Position numbers and translations under genes: made by a program. DNA of 64,000 nucleotides from Mycolicibacterium rhodesiae NBB3 (GTDB lineage Bacteria > Actinomycetota > Actinomycetes > Mycobacteriales > Mycobacteriaceae), in the NCBI RefSeq assembly GCF_000230895.2, contig NC_016604.1, positions 5,456,001 through 5,520,000 on the forward strand, read 5' to 3'. Below the pieces are notes generated by a model. The model did not search any database and was not told the DNA's origin. It was given only the letters and a program-made list of their open reading frames with translations. Positions 1-8,506 of the stretch are shown in pieces. Position 1 is the first letter of the stretch, and each line of letters opens with the position of its first letter.

Positions 1-729
1 CGACAGCCATCGCCGATAACGCTGTGCGGGGCCGAGTCCGGCCGACAACGCCACCACCCACGGCTCCCCGACCAGTCTGATGGCCTCGGCATACAGCGCG
101 TCCACGTCGCGCTGATCCGGCACGATCGCAAGGGCCCCGCGGCCGGAGTTCGCCGTCACGGCCGCCAGCTCCGCGAGTCGATCGGCCCAGTGCTCGCCCG
201 GCAGCGCCTGCCACACGGCGCGCGCGGCACGCGCATCGTCCAGCGCAGAGCAGTACTGCTCGCCCCCTCGGTAGGCGCTCCATGCTGTGGTGTCCACGAC
301 AGCAGGCGTGAAGGCGGCGGATTCCGGCGGCGGCTGCTTCTCGACGTTGGCATGTCGCGGGGGGACGGCGAGCCGCAACACGTCCGCCCGGGTGCCCGCA
401 TAGCGTGCGGCGATGGCGTCGGTGAGCCTGCGCACGTCCGGCGTCAACACCTGTTGAGGTGACACGACACGGTCCAGCCAGCCAAGCTTGCCGACATGGT
501 CTGTCTCCGAACGTCTCTCGAGGACGAACGCGTCGACCAGCCGGCCGTGGAATCGTATGCGCACCCGTACGCCGGGCTGCGCGTCGTCGGATTGGTCCGC
601 GGAGACCAGATAGTCGAATTCGCGATCCAGGTGCGGAACCGTCAGCATCGGGAGCACGCGCGCAATCGGCTCGTGCTCGGCCTGCTGCCGCGTGGCGCCC
701 GGCCGAGCCGGGCTATTCAGCTCCGTCAC
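1..729 (-). CDS. priA: Primosomal protein N' PriA, N-terminal part (cut by window edge)
   Basis: About 243 residues are present; the C-terminal part lies beyond base 1. PriA normally restarts stalled replication forks. Family knowledge: actinobacterial PriA has a degenerate helicase core and probably keeps DNA binding but not unwinding. The visible part resembles the PriA 3'-OH DNA-binding domain (residues about 28-130, with LDREFDYLV and GVRVRIRFHGR-type strands), then the start of the degenerate helicase region. The start is a GTG directly abutting the stop of the upstream membrane protein gene (730-732), so the two are probably co-transcribed. M. tuberculosis has the same order (Rv1401-Rv1402). 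Confidence 0.85.
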   Translation of the reverse strand, partial: MTELNSPARPGATRQQAEHEPIARVLPMLTVPHLDREFDYLVSADQSDDAQPGVRVRIRFHGRLVDAFVLERRSETDHVGKLGWLDRVVSPQQVLTPDVRRLTDAIAARYAGTRADVLRLAVPPRHANVEKQPPPESAAFTPAVVDTTAWSAYRGGEQYCSALDDARAARAVWQALPGEHWADRLAELAAVTANSGRGALAIVPDQRDVDALYAEAIRLVGEPWVVALSAGLGPAQRYRRWLS

Positions 730-1494
730 CTATGCAGTGGTAGCAGACGGTGCCGACGGCTGCGCCGCACGACCGAAGAAGAGGCCGGCGGTGATGAGTA
801 GCAGCGACGTCGCATAGGCCCACCAGATGGGCACGGCGAGGGTCTCGTCACCCAGCACGAACTTTGAGATGCCGATCATGCCGTCGGACACCGCAAAACA
901 CACTGCCCCCAGTGCGGTCCAGGGTGTCGGCAGCCGCGCCATCAGTGCGGTGCACACCATCGCGCCGAGCACCGCGATGTAGAGCGTGACGGGTACGGCC
1001 ATGCCCTCGGCGATCAGTTTCGGCCAGAACCACACGAGCAGCGCAAGGCACGCCGCGACGGTGACCGCAGCGGCCACCAGCCGGGGTCCCGAACGCCTTG
1101 CCAGCGGAAGCAGTGCGGCCAGAAAGCACAAGTGCGCCAACAGGAATGCGCCGAGGCCGAGCACGAACGACGGCTCCCACCGCGGCATGGCCAGTAGAAA
1201 GTCGCCAGCGGCCGACAGCAACAGGGCCGCGACGAGCCATCGCCGCTCACGCGCGAGGGGATGTGTCAACGCGGCCGCGGCGAGTAACACCGCCGTCGCG
1301 GCCTTGACCACGGGTTGCAGGGCGAACTGGCCGGTCAGCTCGGCGCCCGACGGTAGCCGCAGCGCGGTCACGATCAGAAATATGCCGTAACAGGCGCCGA
1401 CGACCGCGGCCGTCACCCACAGAAGCCTGGTTCGCGGGTGTGCGTACCGTGTCCCCATGCCAGTCGCTGAGGACAAGCCGGCCGTCGACGCCAT
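730..1494 (-). CDS. YhhN/TMEM86-family membrane protein (putative lysoplasmalogenase)
   Basis: A 254-residue polytopic membrane protein with about eight hydrophobic segments from residue 24 to 240. Conserved acidic residues sit in helices (GDFLLAMP near residue 98, SDGMIGI near 205), as in the YhhN family, some members of which hydrolyse the vinyl-ether bond of lysoplasmalogens. Substrate in this organism is unknown. Two starts are possible. ATG at 1494 has a TACCTT -10-like hexamer (1502-1507) seven bases upstream, fitting a leaderless mRNA. ATG at 1458 would give 242 residues. The longer form overlaps the divergent esterase gene by 38 bp. priA follows without a gap. Confidence 0.8.
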   Translation of the reverse strand: MASTAGLSSATGMGTRYAHPRTRLLWVTAAVVGACYGIFLIVTALRLPSGAELTGQFALQPVVKAATAVLLAAAALTHPLARERRWLVAALLLSAAGDFLLAMPRWEPSFVLGLGAFLLAHLCFLAALLPLARRSGPRLVAAAVTVAACLALLVWFWPKLIAEGMAVPVTLYIAVLGAMVCTALMARLPTPWTALGAVCFAVSDGMIGISKFVLGDETLAVPIWWAYATSLLLITAGLFFGRAAQPSAPSATTA

Positions 1495-2407
1495 CCTGCT
1501 GAAGGTAATCGAAGCCGTCCCGTTTCAGTTGTCAACCGACGGAGGCGTCGAGGAAGCGCGCCGGCGTTTCCGCGATATGCCCCGTCGCGAGGTTCATCCC
1601 GAGGTGCGCAGCGAGGATCGGGTCATCGACGGGCCTGCGGGCTCGATGCCGATCCGGGTCTACCGGCCGCCGACCGACACCCACGCGCCCTGGCCCGTGG
1701 TCGTGTTCATCCACGGCGGTGGCTGGTCGGTCGGTGACCTGGACACCTACGACGGGCTGGCGCGCCGTCATGTGGTCGGCGCTGAGGCGGTCGTCGTCTC
1801 GATCGACTACCGGCTCGCGCCCGAGCACCCCTACCCCGCTGCCGTCGACGACGCGTGGGCCGCCACCCGCTGGGTGGCCGAGCATGCTGCCGAGCTGGGT
1901 GGCGATCCGGACCGGCTGTCCGTCGCCGGCGACTCCGCAGGCGGCAACCTAGCCGCGGTCGTCACGCAGCTGGCGCGCGACTCAGGCGGACCGCGAATTG
2001 CGTTTCAGCTGTTGTGGTATCCGTCGACGACGTTCGACACGTCGTTGCCGTCGTTCACCGAGAACGCCGACGCACCGATCCTCGACATCGAGGGTTGTAA
2101 AGGCTGCACCCGGTGGTACATCGGCGATTTCGACCTGTCCGACATGCCCTCGACTCTGGCGCCCGCCCGTGCGCAAGACCTGACCGGACTGCCGCCGGCG
2201 TACATCGCAGTGGCGGGCCACGATCCACTGCGCGATGACGGCATGCGTTATGCCGAACTGCTCGGCGCCGCAGGGGTGCCCGTCGAACTGCACAATGCCG
2301 AGACGCTCGTCCACGGTTACGCCGGCTACGACGGCGTGGTACCGGCGGCGACCGAGGCGGTGGAGAAGGGTCTGTACGCCCTGCGACGGGCGTTGCACCC
2401 GGCCTGA
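1457..2407 (+). CDS. Alpha/beta hydrolase, hormone-sensitive-lipase family esterase (LipH/LipI-like)
   Basis: A 316-residue carboxylesterase of the HSL family. The oxyanion-hole motif HGGGW lies at residues 86-90, the nucleophile elbow GDSAGG at 158-163 (Ser160), and the likely acid and base are Asp256 (GHDPLRDDG) and His286 (VHGYAG). No signal peptide, so a cytoplasmic short-chain esterase is likely. Position next to priA and the monooxygenase matches M. tuberculosis Rv1399c/Rv1400c (lipH, lipI), though only one copy is present here. A TACCGT hexamer at 1445-1450 ends six bases before the ATG, so the mRNA may be leaderless. Confidence 0.85.
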   Translation: MPVAEDKPAVDAILLKVIEAVPFQLSTDGGVEEARRRFRDMPRREVHPEVRSEDRVIDGPAGSMPIRVYRPPTDTHAPWPVVVFIHGGGWSVGDLDTYDGLARRHVVGAEAVVVSIDYRLAPEHPYPAAVDDAWAATRWVAEHAAELGGDPDRLSVAGDSAGGNLAAVVTQLARDSGGPRIAFQLLWYPSTTFDTSLPSFTENADAPILDIEGCKGCTRWYIGDFDLSDMPSTLAPARAQDLTGLPPAYIAVAGHDPLRDDGMRYAELLGAAGVPVELHNAETLVHGYAGYDGVVPAATEAVEKGLYALRRALHPA

Positions 2408-2491
2408 TCGGAGCCTTGCACTCCTCGACATGGCCCCCCACCATGGGTAGAACCCCAACGACGGGCTCGCGGACGAGAGGAGCACTGCTCG

Positions 2492-3976
2492 ATGAAGGCA
2501 GCGCCCCAGTACGACACCGTCATCGTCGGCGCCGGTTTCTCCGGAATCGGCGCCGCGATCAAACTCGACAAGGCCAGGATGAGCAACTACCTGGTGATCG
2601 AGGCGGGCGAGGGACCGGGCGGCACCTGGTACTGGAACACGTATCCCGGTATCGCGGTGGACATTCCGTCGTTCTCCTACCAGTTCTCCTTCGAGAAGAG
2701 CCCCGACTGGACGCGCACTTACGCTCCGGGACGGGAACTGAGGGCCTACGCCGAGCACTGCGTCGACAAGTACGGCCTGCGTCGCAAGATCCGGTTCAAC
2801 ACCAAGGTGCTCGGCGCGACCTTCGACGATGACGACAGTCTGTGGCGTGTCGAGCTCGACTCGGGCGAGACGGTGACCACCCGATTCCTCGTCAATGCGA
2901 GCGGCGTTCTGATCACCCCCAACATGCCGGACATCGACGGTGTCGACTCGTTCGCGGGCGCGACGATGCACACCGCGCGGTGGGATCACGATCTGGATCT
3001 GACGGGCAAGCGGGTCGCCATCATCGGGACGGGCGCCTCGGCGGTCCAGGTCATTCCCGAGATCGCGCCGATCGCGGAGCGCCTCACCGTATTTCAGCGC
3101 ACTCCGATCTGGTGTTTGCCCAAACCCGATGTGCCGCTGTCACCGCTGACGCGTCGCTTGATGCGGCTGCCGGGGGGTCACACCGTGCAGCGCGTGCTCA
3201 GCCAGGCCTACGTCGAACTCACCTTCACACTGCCCGCGCAGTACTTCACCCTCAACCCGATGGCCAGGAACATGTCGAAGGTCGGCGAGTCGTATCTGCG
3301 CAAGCAGGTCCGCGACCCCGAGGTGCGCGACAAGCTGACGCCCCGCTACGCGGTCGGCTGCAAGCGGCCTGGCTTCCACAACACGTATCTCTCGACGTTC
3401 AACCGCGACAACGTCGAGTTGGTGACCGAGCCGATTGACAAGATCACCGGATCGGGTGTGGCGACCGTCGACGGCGAAACCCGCGACATCGACGTGCTGA
3501 TCCTGGCCACCGGCTTCAAGGTGATGGACATCGAAGACAACCCGACCTATCCGGTGACCGGGTCGGGCGGCCGCTCGTGGAGCCAACACTTCAGCGAGAA
3601 CCGGTTGCAGTCCTACGAAGGCGTCGCCGTTCCGGGCTTCCCGAACTTCTTCACCGTGTTCGGCCCGTACGGCTATGTGGGGAACTCGTACTTCGCGCTG
3701 ATCGAGACGCAGACCCACCACATCGTGCGCTGCCTCAAACACGCCAGGAGCAAACGCGCCTACCGCGTCGAGGTGAAACAAGAGGCCAACGACCGCTACT
3801 TCGCCGAGATGATGCGCAAGCGGCATCGGCAGATCTTCTGGCAGGACTCGTGCAAGGACGCCAGAAGCTACTACTTCGACAAGAACGGCGATGTGCCGCT
3901 GCGGCCGGCGAGCACGCTTCACACGTTCTGGCGCGCCCGCAGCTTCCCGCTCGACGATTACGAGTTCACCGCGTAA
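2492..3976 (+). CDS. FAD/NADPH-dependent Baeyer-Villiger-type monooxygenase
   Basis: A 494-residue flavoprotein monooxygenase like M. tuberculosis Rv1393c. FAD-binding GAGFSG is at residues 13-18, the Baeyer-Villiger fingerprint FxGxxxHxxxW is at 154-164 (Phe154, Gly156, His160, Trp164), and the NADPH-binding GTGASA is at 179-184. Such enzymes insert oxygen next to a ketone using NADPH and O2; the natural substrate cannot be read from the sequence. The ATG is preceded by AGGAG about nine bases upstream. It follows the esterase by 84 bp on the same strand. A ketone-to-ester monooxygenase plus an esterase is a plausible degradative pair, but that is inference. Confidence 0.88.
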   Translation: MKAAPQYDTVIVGAGFSGIGAAIKLDKARMSNYLVIEAGEGPGGTWYWNTYPGIAVDIPSFSYQFSFEKSPDWTRTYAPGRELRAYAEHCVDKYGLRRKIRFNTKVLGATFDDDDSLWRVELDSGETVTTRFLVNASGVLITPNMPDIDGVDSFAGATMHTARWDHDLDLTGKRVAIIGTGASAVQVIPEIAPIAERLTVFQRTPIWCLPKPDVPLSPLTRRLMRLPGGHTVQRVLSQAYVELTFTLPAQYFTLNPMARNMSKVGESYLRKQVRDPEVRDKLTPRYAVGCKRPGFHNTYLSTFNRDNVELVTEPIDKITGSGVATVDGETRDIDVLILATGFKVMDIEDNPTYPVTGSGGRSWSQHFSENRLQSYEGVAVPGFPNFFTVFGPYGYVGNSYFALIETQTHHIVRCLKHARSKRAYRVEVKQEANDRYFAEMMRKRHRQIFWQDSCKDARSYYFDKNGDVPLRPASTLHTFWRARSFPLDDYEFTA

Positions 3977-3999
3977 ATGCGCGCGGTCTGGTGTTCTAC

Positions 4000-4038
4000 C
4001 GGGTTGATTGCACGCATCTGATGCCCGAAATCAACCCG
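4000..4038. terminator. Hairpin between convergent monooxygenase and metK
   Basis: Perfect 10-bp arms CGGGTTGATT (4000-4009) and AATCAACCCG (4029-4038), with an inner GCATC/GATGC pairing in the loop. It sits between the stop of the plus-strand monooxygenase and the stop of minus-strand metK, so it could serve both. No U-tract follows, as is usual in mycobacteria. Confidence 0.6.
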
Positions 4039-4073
4039 TTAAGCGGGCTGCGAGGTCTGCCGAGCAGAAGAAA

Positions 4074-5282
4074 CTAGACGGCAGCCTTGAGGTCCTCGAC
4101 CTTGTCGAGCCGCTCCCAGGGCAGGTCGACGTCGGTGCGGCCGAAGTGGCCGTACGCCGCGGTCTGCGCATAGATGGGACGCAGCAGCTCCAGGTCGCGG
4201 ACGATCGCACCAGGCCGCAGGTCGAACACCGACGTGATGGCCTTCTCGATGCGGGCCGGGTCGACCGATTCGCTGCCGAAGGTCTCGACGAACAGGCCGA
4301 CGGGCGCCGCCTTGCCGATCGCGTAGGCGACCTGCACCTCGATGCGCTCGGCCAGCCCGGCTGCTACCACGTTCTTTGCCACCCAGCGCATCGCATACGC
4401 CGCGGAACGGTCGACCTTGGACGGATCCTTGCCCGAGAACGCGCCGCCGCCGTGACGGGCCCATCCGCCGTAGGTGTCGACGATGATCTTGCGGCCGGTC
4501 AGTCCGGCGTCGCCCATCGGGCCGCCGAGGACGAACTTGCCGGTGGGGTTGACCAGCAGCCGGAAGTCGGAGGTGTCCATCGACTCGTGGTTCAGGTCCG
4601 CGAGCACGGTGTTGACGACCTTCTCCCGGATGTCGGGAGCCAGCGTCGCCTCCAGGTCGATACCTGCGGCGTGCTGGGTCGACAGCACCACGGTGTCAAG
4701 CCGCACCGGAGTGGTCCCGTCGTACTGGACGGTGACCTGGGTCTTGCCGTCGGGGCGCAGGTAGTCCAGCACACCGTTCTTGCGAACCTCGGTCAGCCGG
4801 CGGGACAGCCGGTGGGCCAGGGCGATCGGCAACGGCATCAGCTCAGGCGTGTCCCTGATGGCGTAGCCGAACATCAGGCCCTGGTCGCCGGCGCCCTGCA
4901 GGTCCAGCGGATCGCCCGCGCCCTCGACTCGCGTCTCGTGGGCGGTGTCGACACCCTGTGCGATATCGGGTGACTGCGCGCCGATGCCGATGTTCACGCC
5001 GCACGTCTCGCCGTCGAAGCCCTTCTCCGAGGAGTCGTAGCCGATGTCGAGGATGCGGGCCCGCACGATGTTGGAGATGTCGGCGAAGGCTTCCCTGGCC
5101 GTCGTGGTGACCTCGCCGACCACGTGCACCTGCCCGGTCGTCACGAGAGTCTCGACGGCGACGCGGGATTTGGGATCGTCCGCGAGCAACGCGTCGAGCA
5201 CCGAGTCGCTGATGGCGTCGCAGATCTTGTCGGGGTGGCCTTCGGTCACCGACTCACTGGTAAACAGCCGAGCTTCACTCAC
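4074..5282 (-). CDS. metK: S-adenosylmethionine synthetase
   Basis: A 402-residue methionine adenosyltransferase making S-adenosylmethionine from ATP and methionine; a cytoplasmic tetramer in the family. The N-terminal TSESVTEGHPDKICDAISD (ATP-binding His and Asp), the GGGAFSGKDPSKVDRS loop and the C-terminal GHFGR segment are all present. A GTG start at 5282 is chosen because GGAAGGA lies seven bases upstream and mycobacterial orthologues begin at this point; an upstream in-frame ATG at 5303 has no such site. It is the last gene of the mihF-gmk-rpoZ-coaBC-metK block. Confidence 0.97.
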   Translation of the reverse strand: MSEARLFTSESVTEGHPDKICDAISDSVLDALLADDPKSRVAVETLVTTGQVHVVGEVTTTAREAFADISNIVRARILDIGYDSSEKGFDGETCGVNIGIGAQSPDIAQGVDTAHETRVEGAGDPLDLQGAGDQGLMFGYAIRDTPELMPLPIALAHRLSRRLTEVRKNGVLDYLRPDGKTQVTVQYDGTTPVRLDTVVLSTQHAAGIDLEATLAPDIREKVVNTVLADLNHESMDTSDFRLLVNPTGKFVLGGPMGDAGLTGRKIIVDTYGGWARHGGGAFSGKDPSKVDRSAAYAMRWVAKNVVAAGLAERIEVQVAYAIGKAAPVGLFVETFGSESVDPARIEKAITSVFDLRPGAIVRDLELLRPIYAQTAAYGHFGRTDVDLPWERLDKVEDLKAAV

Positions 5283-5411
5283 GGTGTGGATCCTTCCGCC
5301 CAAGTCATCTTGAGATAGTTAGTTAGTCAAATTGTATGCGGGTCTCGTTGCACCCAAACGTGTGCGCCGGTTTCCCACAACCCTTAGACCCAGCCAGTCG
5401 CGTGATTCGCG
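5283..5411 (-). promoter_or_regulatory. Candidate metK promoter region
   Basis: The 129 bp between coaBC and metK hold a TACAAT hexamer (minus strand, 5331-5336), a good match to the mycobacterial -10 TANNNT, with a weak TTGGGT about 15 bases upstream. The predicted 5' UTR would be about 40 bases and contains the GGAAGGA ribosome-binding site. This suggests metK has its own promoter besides read-through. No SAM riboswitch is recognisable. Confidence 0.45.
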
Positions 5412-6665
5412 TTACCCGCCACCGCTCTGCAGGATCGCCCCGATCGCGTCAACGATACGGCTGGCCATCAAGGTCTTCGAACCGTGTTCCAAGGCGGACT
5501 CCGCGCCGTCGGCCGCAAGCAGCCATCCGTCGTTGTTGTCCACTTCGAACGCCCGATTCTCCCCGACGGCGTTGACCACGAGCAAATCGCACCCCTTGCG
5601 CTTCAATTTGGCCCGGGCGTGGAAGAGCACGTCGCCGTTCGCGTCGCCGGTCTCGGCGGCGAATCCGACGATCGCGCGCATATTGGGCAACTGACCGTCG
5701 GTCCGCGCGCGCACAGCGCCCGCGAGGACGTCATCGGTGCGGGTCAGTTCGATCACGGGCGCCGCCGCATCGGGGTCGGCGGACTTCTTGATCTTGTTGG
5801 TCTGCACCTCAGTGGGCCGGAAGTCGGCGACCGCGGCGGCCATCACCAGCACATGCGCGTCCGGCGCGTGCTTGGCGACGGCGTCGGAGAGCTGGGCGGC
5901 CGAGCCGATGTGGACCACGTCGACTCCCGCCGGATCGATCAGGCCCGCCGTATTGCCCGCGATCAGGGTGACTTCGGCGCCGCGCTGAGCCATCACCCGC
6001 GCCATCGCGTAGCCCTGCTTGCCCGAACTGCGGTTGCCGATGAACCGGACCGGGTCGATCGGTTCGCGGGTGCCGCCCGCGGTCACAAGGACCCGCACAC
6101 CGGCCAGGTCATAGGGCAGCGCGTCGCCGCGCTCCAGCAGCAGGTTGGCGAGCGTGGAGATCTCCTCGGCCTCGGGCAGCCGCCCCGCGCCACTGTCGGC
6201 GCCGGTGAGCCGGCCCGACGCCGGTTCCAGAACCACCGCGCCCCGGCGGCGCAACGTGGCCACGTTGTCGACGGTGGCCGGGTGAAACCACATCTCGGTG
6301 TGCATCGCGGGCGCGAAGAGCACCGGACATCGCGCGGTGAGCAGGGTGGCGGTCAGCAGGTCGTCGGCACGCCCCGAAACGGCCCGGGCCAGAAGGTCCG
6401 CGGTGGCCGGAGCAACCACGACCAGGTCGGCCTCCTGCCCGATGCGGACATGGGGCACCTCGTGGACGTCATCCCAGACGCCGGTGTGAACCGGGTTTCC
6501 GGAGAGGGCTTCGAAAGTCGCCGCGCCGATGAAGCGCAGGGCGGACTCGGTCGGAACGACCCGGACGGTATGGCCCGCCTCGGTCAGCTGACGCACGAGC
6601 GTGGCCGCCTTGTAGGCGGCGATGCCACCGGCGACGCCGACGATGATCCGCTTGCGTTCGGTCAT
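5412..6665 (-). CDS. coaBC: Bifunctional phosphopantothenoylcysteine decarboxylase / phosphopantothenate-cysteine ligase
   Basis: A 417-residue two-domain enzyme of coenzyme A synthesis. The N-terminal CoaC flavoprotein half (residues 1 to about 185) has GVAGGIAAYKA and the PAMHTEMW active-site segment. The C-terminal CoaB half (about 190-417) begins with the typical VLVTAGGTREPIDPVRFIGNRSSG nucleotide-binding stretch. It ligates cysteine to 4'-phosphopantothenate using CTP and then decarboxylates the product. Gene order rpoZ-coaBC-metK is the conserved mycobacterial one (Rv1390-Rv1392). Confidence 0.96.
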   Translation of the reverse strand: MTERKRIIVGVAGGIAAYKAATLVRQLTEAGHTVRVVPTESALRFIGAATFEALSGNPVHTGVWDDVHEVPHVRIGQEADLVVVAPATADLLARAVSGRADDLLTATLLTARCPVLFAPAMHTEMWFHPATVDNVATLRRRGAVVLEPASGRLTGADSGAGRLPEAEEISTLANLLLERGDALPYDLAGVRVLVTAGGTREPIDPVRFIGNRSSGKQGYAMARVMAQRGAEVTLIAGNTAGLIDPAGVDVVHIGSAAQLSDAVAKHAPDAHVLVMAAAVADFRPTEVQTNKIKKSADPDAAAPVIELTRTDDVLAGAVRARTDGQLPNMRAIVGFAAETGDANGDVLFHARAKLKRKGCDLLVVNAVGENRAFEVDNNDGWLLAADGAESALEHGSKTLMASRIVDAIGAILQSGGG

Positions 6666-6708
6666 TTCAGCTCTTCGCCACGAGGCTCATCGGGCCCGGA
6701 TCCCTCCG

Positions 6709-7023
6709 CTACTCGCCTTCGGTGTGCTCGAGCAGGTCGCCGTGGATCTCGCGCATCGCGATCGACAGCGGCTTCTCCTGCAGACCGGGCTCGACCAGCG
6801 GCCCGACGTATTCGAGGATGCCGTCGCCGAGCTGGTTGTAGTAGTCGTTGATCTGGCGCGCGCGCTTGGCCGCGTAGATCACCAACGCGTACTTGCTGGA
6901 CGCGCGGTCGAGCAGCTCGTCGATGGGCGGATTGGTGATGCCCAGCGGGGTGTCGTAGGCGCCGGCGCCGGACTCGATGTCATCGACAGCGGTCAGCTGG
7001 GCGTCGGCGTGGGGGGTACTCAC
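6709..7023 (-). CDS. rpoZ: RNA polymerase omega subunit
   Basis: A 104-residue omega subunit that chaperones the beta' subunit of RNA polymerase. The conserved body (DTPLGITNPPIDELL, SSKYALVIYAAKRARQIN, then LEYVGPLVEP) is nearly identical to mycobacterial RpoZ; only the N-terminal 20 or so residues vary. The GTG at 7023 is preferred over an ATG at 7071 because AGGAG lies nine bases upstream of it. The gmk stop is 20 bp upstream. Confidence 0.96.
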   Translation of the reverse strand: MSTPHADAQLTAVDDIESGAGAYDTPLGITNPPIDELLDRASSKYALVIYAAKRARQINDYYNQLGDGILEYVGPLVEPGLQEKPLSIAMREIHGDLLEHTEGE

Positions 7024-7042
7024 GTAGAAGATCTCCTGGCGG

Positions 7043-7639
7043 TTATCTGTGAAATTCGGGTGGCTCACCATGGGCCACCAGCAAGGATACCAATTCGGAG
7101 CAGGCAGACTCCAATTCGCTGTTCACGACCACGACGTCGAACTCATTCTGAGCTGCCAGTTCCTCGCGCGCTGTGGCGAGGCGGCGGTCCATCACCTGTT
7201 GGGTTTCGGTGCCGCGCCCGGTCAACCGGCTCTCCAATGCGTCCCAGCTGGGCGGTGCGAGGAACACCGAGACCACCTCGGGCATGGACTGCTTGACGGC
7301 GCGGGCCCCGGCCAGGTCCACCTCGATGAGAACAGGCCGACCAGCGCGGGCGGCGTCGAGGACCGGCTGCGCGGGGGTGCCCGAACGGTGCAGGCCACCG
7401 TGGATTTCCGCCCACTCCAGCAGGGCGCCGTGATCGATCAGCTCCTGAAACCGATCGGCGGTGACGAACGAATAGTCGACGCCGTCGACCTCGCCCGGAC
7501 GCGGGGCCCGGGTGGTGACGGACACGCTGAAGAACAGGTCGGGAACGCGGTCACGCAGACAGCGGACAACAGTCGATTTCCCGACGGCAGAGGGGCCGGA
7601 CAGCACGATCACCCGTCCGGCCCCCCGGCCGGCGCTCAA
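7043..7639 (-). CDS. gmk: Guanylate kinase
   Basis: A 198-residue guanylate kinase phosphorylating GMP to GDP with ATP. The P-loop GPSAVGKST is at residues 15-23. The GMP-binding region (TTRAPRPGEVDGVDYSFV) and the lid-side Arg cluster (SRLTGRGTET) follow. Length is slightly shorter than M. tuberculosis Gmk at the N-terminus. It lies 15 bp after mihF and 19 bp before rpoZ, as in other mycobacteria. Confidence 0.95.
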   Translation of the reverse strand: MSAGRGAGRVIVLSGPSAVGKSTVVRCLRDRVPDLFFSVSVTTRAPRPGEVDGVDYSFVTADRFQELIDHGALLEWAEIHGGLHRSGTPAQPVLDAARAGRPVLIEVDLAGARAVKQSMPEVVSVFLAPPSWDALESRLTGRGTETQQVMDRRLATAREELAAQNEFDVVVVNSELESACSELVSLLVAHGEPPEFHR

Positions 7640-7654
7640 CTTATGCGCCCGGGA

Positions 7655-7969
7655 TTACTGGTCGAACTTTTCCAGCAGCGCCTTGCGCTGGCGATCGCCC
7701 AGTCCGCGCAGGCGGCGGGTGGGGGCGATCTCGAGTTCGGTCATGATCTCCTGCGCCTTGACCTTGCCGACCTTGGGCAGGGCTTCCAGCAGCGCAGAAA
7801 CCTTCATCTTGCCCAGGACCTCGTCGGACTCGGCGTCCTTGAGGACCTGCTTGAGGTTGGTGCCGCCACGCTTGAGCCGATCCTTGAGCTCAGCTCGCGC
7901 TCGACGAGCGGCAGCAGCCTTCTCCAACGCTGCCGCGCGCTGTTCGTCGGTCAACTGGGGAAGGGCCAC
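7655..7969 (-). CDS. mihF: Mycobacterial integration host factor
   Basis: A 104-residue basic nucleoid-associated protein, nearly identical in pattern to mIHF (TDEQRAAALEKAAAARRARAELK, helix-two-turn-helix DNA-binding part LEALPKVGKVKAQEIM, C-terminal RRLRGLGDRQRKALLEKF). mIHF binds and compacts DNA and is needed for phage L5 integration in M. smegmatis. GTG start with GGAGGA a few bases upstream. It heads the mihF-gmk-rpoZ-coaBC-metK block. Confidence 0.96.
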   Translation of the reverse strand: MALPQLTDEQRAAALEKAAAARRARAELKDRLKRGGTNLKQVLKDAESDEVLGKMKVSALLEALPKVGKVKAQEIMTELEIAPTRRLRGLGDRQRKALLEKFDQ

Positions 7970-8506
7970 GGGTTCCTCCGTCTCTCACACCATCATTGTT
8001 TTCATCACGGCTGAGCGGAAAAAATTCCGCAACAGCCAGCGACGACGACCGTACCCACGCAACCTGATGAAAGCGAACGCCACCCCCTGGTTACGGCGTC
8101 AAAAGCCCAGCGTGTACGGCGGTGCAAGGTGAGGCCGTCAAACACCCGATACCGCCCGAAAGCGGTATCCAACGCTGCGGCAGAGCCGGATGTGCCTGCA
8201 TATCAAGGCTTTTCGATGGTTTGGGACGTGGCCACTCCCCACTTCGCGGTGTGGCCTGGACCACACGCGAGCGACGGACGGACGTGTGAAAAGAAAATTT
8301 TGCCTGGTCATCGCGTGTCGGGCGTGTCGCCGCCCGTCCCGTCGCCGGAGTTGGAGGCGATCGGGACTGATCGGGGTCTATGAATTCAAAGGTTGTGACT
8401 GAGGGGGTTGGCGGGTCTGGTGTTGCAGAAGGGGCCGATGTTGTTTGCTCGTCGAGGCGTCGAGCGGGACCGGCTGCGAAATATGATTCGCCAGAAGGAG
8501 GTCGTC
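7970..8506. other. 537-bp gene-free region upstream of mihF and the DUF2330 gene
   Basis: No convincing gene is present; short open frames lack start signals or family resemblance. It holds three perfect short inverted repeats: GCGGAA/TTCCGC around AAAA (8015-8030), GATACCGC/GCGGTATC (8148-8169) and GTGTGG/CCACAC (8249-8266). A TACGGT hexamer on the minus strand (8048-8053) could be a mihF -10, giving a UTR of about 70 bases. The right end carries the ribosome-binding site AGAAGGAGG (8493-8501) of the DUF2330 gene. Confidence 0.5.
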
